Assembly (NCBI RefSeq): GCF_006364715.1
Contig: NZ_CP040984.1
Location: forward strand, 62,001-126,000
DNA from: Candidatus Methylopumilus planktonicus
GTDB lineage: Bacteria > Pseudomonadota > Gammaproteobacteria > Burkholderiales > Methylophilaceae
Reading direction: 5' to 3'
DNA: 64,000 bases
The position numbers and the translations under genes are program-made. The notes beneath the pieces are model-generated. The model was not told the origin of the DNA, ran no database searches, and saw only the letters and a program-made list of their open reading frames with translations. Shown in pieces: positions 15,808-23,050 of this stretch (position 1 is its first letter; each line of letters begins with the position of its first letter).

Positions 15808-16032
15808 ATGAAACATATCACGCTATTATTTTTATTTTTCTTGCTTTCAAGCTGCAGCATGATGACCTATACGAATCAGAGTAAGCTATCAAATACGAGC
15901 AAAACTTATATTATTAACTGTGCTTTTTGGGATGCTTGTTATGCAAAAGCAGAAAAGCTATGTTCAAATGGGTATAGCCTTGTAGATAAATCAGCAAGCT
16001 TGCCTTACAGTTTAGAAATTTCATGCAAGTAA
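15808..16032 (+). CDS. Small putative lipoprotein
   Basis: 74 aa from MKHITLLFLFFLLSSCSMM: a classic lipoprotein signal with lipobox LLSSC, so the Cys at ~16 is probably lipidated. The mature part has the pattern NCAFWDACYAKAEKLC with three Cys, a fourth Cys near the C-terminus and no known domain. An upstream extension to 15736 would place residues before the signal and is unlikely. Function unknown; envelope location is a firm prediction. Confidence 0.7.
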   Translation: MKHITLLFLFFLLSSCSMMTYTNQSKLSNTSKTYIINCAFWDACYAKAEKLCSNGYSLVDKSASLPYSLEISCK

Positions 16033-16070
16033 CTGTAAGCTAATAACCTGTTAAATCTATCGTGCATGCA

Positions 16071-17534
16071 ATGAATATCCAAAAGATAAATAAGGTAGCT
16101 TGGCACTTTAATCATAGCTATACAAAATTACCCAAAGACTTTTTTGTCGAACAACTCCCAGTAAAAGTATCAAATCCAAAACTTATTTTATTAAACGAGC
16201 CTTTATTAAAGGCTTTAGGTTTAGATAAAGAAGCCTTAAGTCCTGAGGCTTGGGGCAATATTTTTTCTGGGAATGAACTTCCTGAAAAAGCACACCCTAT
16301 TGCAGAAGCATATGCGGGACATCAGTTTGGACACTTTGCGTTATTAGGCGATGGGCGGGCTGTCCTCTTCGGCGAACACATTAACCCGGAGGGAGATCAT
16401 TTTGATATTCAATTTAAAGGATCAGGGCAAACGCCTTACTCTAGACGTGGTGATGGTCGCGCCGCATTAGGACCTATGTTAAGGGAGTTCATTATAAGTG
16501 AGGCGATGAATGCACTGAATATTCCCACCACAAGAAGTTTGGCAGTAGTGACAACAGGGGAAAGTGTTATGCGGGATGAAGTGTTGCCTGGTGCGATACT
16601 TACGCGTGTAGCAAAAAGTCATATTCGTGTAGGTACTTTTCAATTCGCATCCACATTAAATGATATCAATAAATTAAAAGCACTCGCTGATTACACGATT
16701 GATCGCCACTATCCTGAGTGTAAAGCAAAGGACAATCCCTACCTTGCTTTTTTAAATGCGGTGATTGAAAGACAAGCGTCGCTTATTAGTCAATGGATGC
16801 ATGTAGGTTTTATTCATGGCGTTATGAATACGGACAATATGTCCATCAGTGGCGAAACGATTGATTATGGGCCTTGCGCGTTTATGGATCGTTATCACCC
16901 TGAAACCGTCTTCAGCTCCATTGATCGTCAAGGTCGTTATGCATATTCGAATCAACCACCTATAGCGCAGTGGAATCTAGCAAGATTTGCTGAGACTTTA
17001 ATTCCGCTTATAGATCATAATGCTGATAAGTCAATTGAATTAGCTTCTCAGTCTGTTAATAATTTTTCAGACCAATTTCAAATAGCATGGTTAAAAGGTA
17101 TGCGACAAAAGCTAGGTTTATTTAATGAAGAGGCAAGCGACATTGAATTAATCAACGAATTATTAGTGCTTATGCAAAAAAATAAAGCTGACTATACGCT
17201 TACATTTAGACATCTTTCATCCGATGCGATTTTAAAGGATGCTATTTTTAAAGATACATCATTTAAAGTTTGGTATAAAAATTGGCTCCATTGCATTCAA
17301 AAACAAAAAGAAGGTGAAGAGACATCAAGACTCAAGATGTTAAAATATAATCCAGCAGTCATTCCGCGTAATTATTTAGTAGAGAAAGCTTTGTCCCTGG
17401 CAGTGGCTGATCAGGACTACAAGTTTTTAAATGATTTGATTGCAGCGCTTTTGAAACCCTATGAGGACTCGCACGTATTTAGCGAGCCACCTATAGAGGA
17501 AGATAAGTCTTATAAAACATTTTGTGGCACTTAA
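16071..17534 (+). CDS. selO: Protein adenylyltransferase SelO (pseudokinase AMPylator)
   Basis: About 487 aa; ATG 16071 preferred over GTG 16062. SelO transfers AMP to protein Ser/Thr/Tyr in redox stress response. Recognisable: AEAYAGHQFGHFALLGDGRA, QFKGSGQTPYSRRGDGRAAL, TTRSLAVVTTGE, the metal/catalytic block FIHGVMNTDNMSISGETIDYG and the NPAVIPRNYLVE segment. The C-terminus is FCGT: a Cys (codon TGT) sits where some SelO proteins carry selenocysteine. Full length; monocistronic. Confidence 0.96.
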   Translation: MNIQKINKVAWHFNHSYTKLPKDFFVEQLPVKVSNPKLILLNEPLLKALGLDKEALSPEAWGNIFSGNELPEKAHPIAEAYAGHQFGHFALLGDGRAVLFGEHINPEGDHFDIQFKGSGQTPYSRRGDGRAALGPMLREFIISEAMNALNIPTTRSLAVVTTGESVMRDEVLPGAILTRVAKSHIRVGTFQFASTLNDINKLKALADYTIDRHYPECKAKDNPYLAFLNAVIERQASLISQWMHVGFIHGVMNTDNMSISGETIDYGPCAFMDRYHPETVFSSIDRQGRYAYSNQPPIAQWNLARFAETLIPLIDHNADKSIELASQSVNNFSDQFQIAWLKGMRQKLGLFNEEASDIELINELLVLMQKNKADYTLTFRHLSSDAILKDAIFKDTSFKVWYKNWLHCIQKQKEGEETSRLKMLKYNPAVIPRNYLVEKALSLAVADQDYKFLNDLIAALLKPYEDSHVFSEPPIEEDKSYKTFCGT

Positions 17535-17578
17535 AAAATCACATATGAGGCACTAAGCCTTATGTGTGACGATCGAAA

Positions 17579-17905
17579 CTATTTCTTTTTCGTAGCTTTA
17601 GGTGCTTCTTTTACTTTTGAAGGTTTAGCAGACTTTATAAGGAGCGCTTTAAGATCTTCAAGGTCTTTACTTTGAGCCGCTACTTTTTCTTCCAATTCAG
17701 ACATAACAGCTTTCTTTTGTGCGTCAGCTTTTTCATAGTCAGTTACTTTTTGGTTAAGCGTTGCAATTTGACCATTTAAATTTTTAATTTCTGCAGTTTG
17801 TGAGCTCAATTGATCTTCCGCGTTATAAGCGCTATATGAAAAGTAACCCGCTACCGCGATTAAAATTGCAATGATGATGTTTTTAAAAGTGCCAGAGTTT
17901 TCCAT
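17579..17905 (-). CDS. Hypothetical membrane-anchored coiled-coil protein
   Basis: 108 aa. One N-terminal membrane helix (NIIIAILIAVAGYFSYSAY, residues ~9-27), then a long coiled coil (about 30-90) with heptad-like Leu/Ile spacing, and a Lys/Ala/Pro-rich tail ending KKK. Probably inner-membrane anchored with the coil in the periplasm. Neighbouring minus-strand genes (18073, 18616) are likewise short proteins with one membrane segment, but they are not clear homologues of this one. Function unknown. Confidence 0.6.
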   Translation of the reverse strand: MENSGTFKNIIIAILIAVAGYFSYSAYNAEDQLSSQTAEIKNLNGQIATLNQKVTDYEKADAQKKAVMSELEEKVAAQSKDLEDLKALLIKSAKPSKVKEAPKATKKK

Positions 17906-18029
17906 CTATGATTCCTTCTTGATTATGTTAAATTTAAAAAGTATTCGTTTACATACATACTCTCTTAGGTAGGCATAATATAAGAAAGTTCAGCAATCTC
18001 AAAGCGACTGAAAGCTTTTGGGAAAATAG

Positions 18030-18056
18030 AAAACCCGCTTAAAAGCGGGTTTTCTT
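18030..18056. terminator. Intrinsic terminator downstream of the 18.1-kb gene
   Basis: Perfect 11-bp stem AAAACCCGCTT-AA-AAGCGGGTTTT (18030-18053) with A and T runs on either side, able to act in both directions; it ends the minus-strand gene at 18073. Confidence 0.88.
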
Positions 18057-18072
18057 TAAAACAAGTAATCAA

Positions 18073-18381
18073 TTATTTTAAAACGATCACTTTTGTAGCT
18101 TTTGAACAGAGCTCAACTCTTGATTTATCCACCATACCTACAACATCTTCTGAGCGAAGATTAGCTTGCAAAAGAGCTTTCTCAGCTTCTGTTTGAGCTT
18201 TGCAAGCAAGCGCAAAATCCTTATTTCTAACAGCGATGTCGCTTAAATTTTGTAAGCGCACTGCGCGTTCTAATTCATGAAATTTTTCATTGCTTTGAAC
18301 GAATGTGGACGCAGCCACCGTAGTTGATATTGCTGCAACAGCAGCGACAATAATAAGACTTAAACGTACTGACTTTTTCAT
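18073..18381 (-). CDS. Hypothetical small exported/anchored protein, paralogue A
   Basis: 102 aa from MKKSVRLSLIIVAA; AAAGGAT lies 7 nt upstream of this ATG, so the longer reading to 18417 is rejected. An N-terminal hydrophobic segment (signal peptide or anchor) is followed by a conserved core shared with the next gene: LE.AVRLQNL..IA..NKDF.LACK.QTEAE...SED..GM..KS..ELCSKA (x = variable). Two Cys (ACK, LCS) are kept in both copies and may form a disulfide. No known domain is recognised. Confidence 0.65.
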   Translation of the reverse strand: MKKSVRLSLIIVAAVAAISTTVAASTFVQSNEKFHELERAVRLQNLSDIAVRNKDFALACKAQTEAEKALLQANLRSEDVVGMVDKSRVELCSKATKVIVLK

Positions 18382-18577
18382 TTTTTTATCCTTTTGGGTT
18401 GTATTAATTTTGTACACTTTTGATGTACTTGATCATATTAGTCGATAATTGTTAACAAATTATGACATTGGCATAGCTCTAGCACTGCAAGCGAAGTGGA
18501 GACTCTTAAATCTATAATGGACCCTTAAGGCCTCACTCAAGATTATTTTTTAAAAAAATTACTATGCTATAAATAAA

Positions 18578-18604
18578 AAAAGCCAGCGAGCGCTGGCTTT
18601 TAAA
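18578..18604. terminator. Intrinsic terminator downstream of the 18.6-kb gene
   Basis: Perfect 11-bp stem AAAAGCCAGCG-AG-CGCTGGCTTTT (18578-18601) with flanking A/T runs; separates the two paralogues so each is its own transcript. Confidence 0.88.
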
Positions 18605-18615
18605 TTTGATCTAAA

Positions 18616-18918
18616 TTATTTAGATTGTGTATTTAGTGCCTTGCTGCAAAGCTCTTGATTGCTCTTATGAATCATGCCAAGCAAGTCTTCAGACTTGGAG
18701 TGAACTTTACCTAGATATTCCTCTGCCTCAGTTTGTGATTTACAAGCAAGGACATAATCTTTGTTACCAATAGCGATTAAAGTTAAATTTTGTAGGCGTG
18801 AAACAGCCTCTAATTCTTTAATTTTTGTTCTGGCGTTAACATATTTAAATGCGATAGCTGCTGTAGCAACTAATCCAATAAGTGCCACTGCTATTGTTAC
18901 TTTTGTATTTTTTTTCAT
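18616..18918 (-). CDS. Hypothetical small exported/anchored protein, paralogue B
   Basis: 100 aa. Same architecture as the gene at 18073-18381: Lys-rich start (MKKNTK), a hydrophobic segment (VTIAVALIGLVATAAIAF), then SRLQNLTLIAIGNKDYVLACK, QTEAE, SEDLLGM and KSNQELCSKA. The shared positions show the two arose by tandem duplication. Each has its own terminator. Upstream lies tRNA-Phe. Function unknown; predicted periplasmic or membrane-anchored. Confidence 0.65.
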   Translation of the reverse strand: MKKNTKVTIAVALIGLVATAAIAFKYVNARTKIKELEAVSRLQNLTLIAIGNKDYVLACKSQTEAEEYLGKVHSKSEDLLGMIHKSNQELCSKALNTQSK

Positions 18919-18954
18919 TACTTCCCTTAGTTAATGCTTTTTTTAAAATTTGAA

Positions 18955-19030
<76 letters not shown>

Positions 19031-19035
19031 ATATA

Positions 19036-19080
19036 GAACCTCACGATAAAACCGTGAAGAAGCGGAATTATAGCAAAAAT
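19036..19080. repeat. tRNA-Phe leader repeat, copy 1
   Basis: 45 bp just upstream of tRNA-Phe (minus strand), matching 20735-20779 at 40 of 45 positions in the same orientation. Together they bracket panB and the 5-FCL gene. Confidence 0.85.
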
Positions 19081-19252
19081 GCTGACTTTTACCGAGTTTT
19101 AGGGGTCAATTTATCCAATTAACGAGACCAATAGAGCGAGCCACTTTGCTGGATGGGAAGGGCAATAAAGAAAATTTATTTTTTTGCAGATTATCTAAAT
19201 TTAGGGCTAAAATTTACTTTGAAAAATCTTTTTACTTACCAGGATTAATATC

Positions 19253-20071
19253 ATGAGCGTATTAGAAAATTTCAAAAAGTTAAAAGCAGAGGGAAAGAAA
19301 ATTGTAGTTGTTACTTCTTACGACTACTGGAGCGCAAAGATTCTTAACGAAACCGATGTAAGTGGTATTTTAATTGGCGACTGTTCGTCTATGGTCATGC
19401 ATGGCCATGGCGACACATTGAGTTCTGATGCAGAAACCATTGCGATGCACACCCGAGCGGTGAGAAAGGGAGCAAAAGACAAATTCCTTATTGCTGCTAT
19501 GCCTTTCATGAGCAATAGAAAGGGGATGAAGGAGACAATGGATAACGTTGAAATCTTAATCAAGGCTGGAGCCAATGCACTCAAGATAGAGGGTGTTGCT
19601 GGAAACGAAGAGCTCTATGCGCATCTATCTCAATCAGGTATTCCTACAATCGGACACATTGGGCTTACACCATCTCACCACAATGCAATCGGTGGATTTA
19701 AAGCTCAAGGTAAAACTATTGAAAGTGAGCTTAGTCTCATTGAAGAAGCCAAAAAACTTGATAAGCTTGGATGCATAGCCATCGTTTTAGAGGCTGTCCC
19801 ACAACACGTAGGTGCCTCGGTTAGAGACGCAGTTTCTATCCCAGTTGTCGGTGTTGGAGCAGGATTAGACGTAGATGGACAAGCACTGGTTTTTCAAGAT
19901 GTCCTAGGATTCTCTACAGACTTTAAGCCTAAATTCGTAAGAACATACCTGAATGGAGCCGATCTTATCAAAAATGCTATAAATCAGTTTGCAGCTGATG
20001 TCCATGCAGGGGCATTCCCATCAGCAATAGAAACCTACGCACCGTCTAAGGAACAGCTACTTAAGAAATAA
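19253..20071 (+). CDS. panB: 3-methyl-2-oxobutanoate hydroxymethyltransferase
   Basis: 272 aa. First step of pantothenate synthesis: moves a hydroxymethyl group from 5,10-methylene-THF to 2-oxoisovalerate. Motifs: VVTSYDYWSAKI, ILIGDCSSMVMHGHGDT (metal-binding Asp), FLIAAMPFMS, ANALKIEGV, GHIGLTPSH, IVLEAVP and GVGAGLDVDGQ. RBS AGGATT before ATG 19253. panC is not adjacent. The gene lies between two copies of the tRNA-Phe leader, so it may be acquired. Identity is clear; origin is inferred. Confidence 0.95.
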   Translation: MSVLENFKKLKAEGKKIVVVTSYDYWSAKILNETDVSGILIGDCSSMVMHGHGDTLSSDAETIAMHTRAVRKGAKDKFLIAAMPFMSNRKGMKETMDNVEILIKAGANALKIEGVAGNEELYAHLSQSGIPTIGHIGLTPSHHNAIGGFKAQGKTIESELSLIEEAKKLDKLGCIAIVLEAVPQHVGASVRDAVSIPVVGVGAGLDVDGQALVFQDVLGFSTDFKPKFVRTYLNGADLIKNAINQFAADVHAGAFPSAIETYAPSKEQLLKK

Positions 20072-20126
20072 ACAGTTTATTTAAATTAAAACTTACAACA
20101 ATAGATACTTAACACTTTTTAACATT

Positions 20127-20693
20127 CTAAAAAGTGTAGGTTTTATTGGGAGTAACGCAATGTGTCAAAGGTATATCTAGTTCAGTTATATTTTCTATGT
20201 CACTACACGGCCCAAAAAGGCTGATTCCAATTCTTTTTGCATCATTGTGTAAAGAAGCAAAAAAACGATCGTAAAATCCTTTACCGTAACCTACCCGATA
20301 ACCTTTAAGATCAAAAGCCAGAAGAGGAGTGATTACAACATCAATGGCATCGTTTTTTTTCCAAATAGGATCAATTGGTTCGGTAATGTTATTTTTTGTT
20401 TGTTTTGTTTTGGTATCAGGTCCAAATTCTGCATTTTTTAATGTGCCCTCTTCAAAGTTACTAACAGGCACGACAACATTGATATTATTTTCCCAACAAT
20501 ACTGAATGATTAACATAGTATTTATCTCACCCTTTGAGTAGATGGGTAAAAAACAATGAATACACTCAGGCTTAAATTTTTTAATAAGCTCAATAGTATT
20601 TTGGATAAGATGAGATTCTTCTTCTTCAAATACGGCAGCAGGAAGTTCTTGGCGCTTTTTTAAATATGTTTTTCTAACTATATCTTTTTTCAT
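20127..20693 (-). CDS. 5-formyltetrahydrofolate cyclo-ligase family protein
   Basis: 188 aa. The family's signature LLAFDLKGYRVGYGKGFYDRFF is spread over residues ~130-152 (key GYGKGFYDR), with IHCFLPIYSKGEI near residue 45. Converts 5-formyl-THF to 5,10-methenyl-THF with ATP. Convergent with panB, another folate-dependent enzyme, inside the repeat-bracketed block. In many proteobacteria this gene sits beside 6S RNA; here the 6S RNA (30.4 kb) has another neighbour, so this copy may be relocated or acquired. Confidence 0.88.
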   Translation of the reverse strand: MKKDIVRKTYLKKRQELPAAVFEEEESHLIQNTIELIKKFKPECIHCFLPIYSKGEINTMLIIQYCWENNINVVVPVSNFEEGTLKNAEFGPDTKTKQTKNNITEPIDPIWKKNDAIDVVITPLLAFDLKGYRVGYGKGFYDRFFASLHNDAKRIGISLFGPCSDIENITELDIPLTHCVTPNKTYTF

Positions 20694-20734
20694 AATAAAA
20701 GTTGTCAGGGTAATAAGGAAGTGGTGGTCAGATG

Positions 20735-20779
20735 GAACCTCACAACAAAATCGTGAAGAAGCGCAAGTATAGCAAAAAT
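20735..20779. repeat. tRNA-Phe leader repeat, copy 2
   Basis: Matches 19036-19080 at 40 of 45 positions. Just before it, TGGTGGTCA (20722-20730) resembles the tRNA-Phe 3' end TGGTGGCCA, as if a second tRNA-Phe copy lost its body between its two GGCCA ends. No functional tRNA remains. Confidence 0.75.
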
Positions 20780-20884
20780 AGCTCTTTTTATCTTACTCCA
20801 AGCAGGTATTGGTTAATCCAGAGCTCTATAGCGTCTAGTTAAGTGACGCAAAGTGTTGAAGGCTTTATTCGTTATAATTATGAT

Positions 20885-21373
20885 ATGAAATCCTATAATA
20901 TTCTCTTTCTTTGCACCGGCAATTCTGCCCGAAGCATTTTGGCTGAAGCGTTAGTAACAACTTTAAGTGGCGGTAAATTTATTGGTTATTCAGCAGGTTC
21001 TAACCCAGCAGGACGAGTGAATCCTTTTGCTTCCGAGTTAGCGATAGAAATGGGTTATCCAAAAGAGAAGTTACGATCCAAGACTTGGGATGAATATAGT
21101 TTGCCTGATTCACCACAGATGGATTTGATTATTACGGTATGTGATAACGCAGCTAATGAAGCATGTCCTATTTGGTTAGGTCATCCATCAACAGCGCATT
21201 GGGGATTTCCTGATCCTGCGAGCGTTGAAGGAACAGATGCAATTAAACGAGAAGCATTTCAAAAAACATTATTAGGATTAACAAAAAATATTGAAGCACT
21301 TATTCATTTACCTATCGACCAACTAGATTTATTATCCTTAAAGAAAGCTATTCAAGACATCCATGATGAATAA
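20885..21373 (+). CDS. arsC: Arsenate reductase, low-molecular-weight phosphatase type
   Basis: 162 aa from MKSYNILFLCTGNSARS; the upstream reading to 20843 has no support. The CX5R loop CTGNSARS (Cys ~10) forms the arsenate adduct, and the second region with TVCDNAANEACPIW carries the other Cys residues used by thioredoxin/glutaredoxin-linked enzymes. Reduces arsenate to arsenite. Overlaps the aquaporin-like gene by 11 bp, an operon also known from other bacteria where the channel releases arsenite. No arsR or arsB is present here. Confidence 0.92.
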   Translation: MKSYNILFLCTGNSARSILAEALVTTLSGGKFIGYSAGSNPAGRVNPFASELAIEMGYPKEKLRSKTWDEYSLPDSPQMDLIITVCDNAANEACPIWLGHPSTAHWGFPDPASVEGTDAIKREAFQKTLLGLTKNIEALIHLPIDQLDLLSLKKAIQDIHDE

Positions 21374-22001
21374 AAAATATCTAACAGAATTCTTTGGCAC
21401 CGCAGCATTATTGTCTGTCATCACAGGCTCAGGTCTTATGGGGCAAGCACTTTCCTCTGGCAATGATGCTGTGACACTGCTTGGTAATAGTATCGCTACC
21501 GGGGCTGGCCTTTATGTATTGATTATGATTTTAGGTCCCATTTCAGGAGCGCACTTTAATCCACTAGTCAGTGTGATGGCTTACACCCACAAACAATTAA
21601 AACGCAAAGACTTAGTACCTTATATTGCCGCGCAAATCTCAGGCGCAATTTCAGGTGTTTGGATAACACATTTGATGTTTAACTTACCTATCATTCAAAC
21701 ATCAACAAAAATCAGAACTGGATTGGGTATTTGGGTAAGTGAAGTGATAGCAACACTGATATTGCTTACAGTGATTTATCTAGGATTAAAATATGCCAAG
21801 AAACAAATTGCAATGATTGTGGCTTTAACAGTGACTGCAGGCTATTGGTTTACTTCATCGACTTTCTTTTGTAATCCAGCTGTGACATTCGCCCGAAGTT
21901 TAACAGACACATTTGTAGGTATTGCTCCACAAAATATTTTAGGATTTGTCATTCCGCAAGTTATTGCGCTCATTCTCATACTTCAAATCATTAAAAAATA
22001 G
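21363..22001 (+). CDS. MIP-family channel (AqpS-like), likely arsenite exit
   Basis: 212 aa with six predicted helices and both half-helix loops: SGAHFNPLVSV (NPL instead of NPA) and FCNPAVTFAR (NPA). Aquaglyceroporin-type channel. Its start lies inside the end of arsC (ATG 21363 or 21366), indicating coupled translation and a joint role: ArsC makes arsenite, which leaves down its gradient. This AqpS-type design is known in some rhizobia; for this organism it is an inference. Confidence 0.88.
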   Translation: MMNKKYLTEFFGTAALLSVITGSGLMGQALSSGNDAVTLLGNSIATGAGLYVLIMILGPISGAHFNPLVSVMAYTHKQLKRKDLVPYIAAQISGAISGVWITHLMFNLPIIQTSTKIRTGLGIWVSEVIATLILLTVIYLGLKYAKKQIAMIVALTVTAGYWFTSSTFFCNPAVTFARSLTDTFVGIAPQNILGFVIPQVIALILILQIIKK

Positions 22002-22055
22002 TTTTATAAGCTACTTCCGCATATAAATTAGATCTAAAGAGAGGTGAGATGAGCA

Positions 22056-22349
22056 TTATTTTTTGAAAGAGCATTCTAGAACACCTACAACTTCTTCCCC
22101 AAGATATACCATCATCGCCCCATTTTCTCTATTAAAAGTATAAGCGTATTTATCATTCCAAAAGCGCATACTTTTCTCGTCAATAGATACTTTAGTTTGG
22201 GGGATTTTATTGACTATAACAATTTGCTTTGCTTCATCAAATTGCACTGACAAAGTTCCACCATCAATTGCATTACAAAAACTAGTTTGCATTTCAGCAT
22301 TTAGCTTAGGCGTAAAGAGAAGTGACAGAAGTAAAGTTAAAAGTTTCAT
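22056..22349 (-). CDS. Hypothetical periplasmic protein
   Basis: 97 aa. A signal peptide (MKLLTLLLSLLFTPKLNA, cleavage before EMQ) precedes a mostly beta-like small domain with two Cys (SFCNAI, LECSF) near each end, which could form a disulfide. No recognised family. Convergent with the aquaporin gene. Codon use looks like its neighbours. Confidence 0.6.
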   Translation of the reverse strand: MKLLTLLLSLLFTPKLNAEMQTSFCNAIDGGTLSVQFDEAKQIVIVNKIPQTKVSIDEKSMRFWNDKYAYTFNRENGAMMVYLGEEVVGVLECSFKK

Positions 22350-22450
22350 TTTTTATCTTTCATTAAGACTAATAGGCGTTTAGGTAATGGCGGAAAAAAA
22401 GCTAGCGGATTGAAGAAATAAAAAAACCGTAAATCCTACCGCTTAAATAT

Positions 22451-23014
22451 TTATAAGGCAGAAGCTTTGTGCGAAACAAACCGTCTTTTAAATAAAGATT
22501 GAATGCCCCAGTAAGCCAAAAGATAGCTCATCGTATAAATAAAGCTTTGCGGTAGATATTCCCATCCTGTTTGAATGCTTTGTTTAATAGTCATACCAGG
22601 GAATGTACCAGAGAGTAAATTATAAGTTTGCGTTGAAATTACAAATGTTATAAGCGTTGAAATAACACCGAAAGCCACAAACCTTACGAAACTTTTAGTG
22701 TTTGCAATACGCGAGCCAAAAAACCACATTATTCCGTAAGAAGGCAATAATCCCCAGTAACCAAAGTTAATATGTATTTGATATGCGCTATTAGTAGATA
22801 AAGTTGTAAGATCAATTACAACACTCAATATAAAAAGAGAAATAAACCACCTAGGTTTTTGTAAAAGCATGCCACCAATTAAAAAAAGTGCAAAGCTTGC
22901 GTCAGGAAGAGAAAGCGGAGTTAAAAGATGATCTCCCCTAGTAAGGCACATTAGTAAAAATAAGGCAGTAAGGGTGATAGGTTTTCTAGAGTCGAAATTT
23001 TTAATTGAAATCAT
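22451..23014 (-). CDS. Predicted integral membrane protein linked to cobalamin uptake
   Basis: 187 aa, with five to six predicted membrane helices and motifs LPDASFALFLIGGMLL and HINFGYWGLLPSYGIMWFFGSR. It lies 36 bp downstream of btuB on the same strand, behind the cobalamin riboswitch, so it is probably co-regulated by B12. Such genes beside btuB in proteobacteria are thought to act in inner-membrane cobalamin uptake. No ATP-binding partner gene is seen nearby. The function assignment is by context only. Confidence 0.55.
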   Translation of the reverse strand: MISIKNFDSRKPITLTALFLLMCLTRGDHLLTPLSLPDASFALFLIGGMLLQKPRWFISLFILSVVIDLTTLSTNSAYQIHINFGYWGLLPSYGIMWFFGSRIANTKSFVRFVAFGVISTLITFVISTQTYNLLSGTFPGMTIKQSIQTGWEYLPQSFIYTMSYLLAYWGIQSLFKRRFVSHKASAL

Positions 23015-23050
23015 ATTTAATCCTAATAGATATTTTATTGTACTTTGATT

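Noticed and set aside
17520..17534. Selenocysteine in SelO
   Set aside because: The C-terminal codon is TGT (Cys), with no in-frame TGA before the stop.
19036..20779. Insertion sequence flanked by terminal repeats
   Set aside because: The repeats are direct and tRNA-derived, and no transposase is encoded between them.
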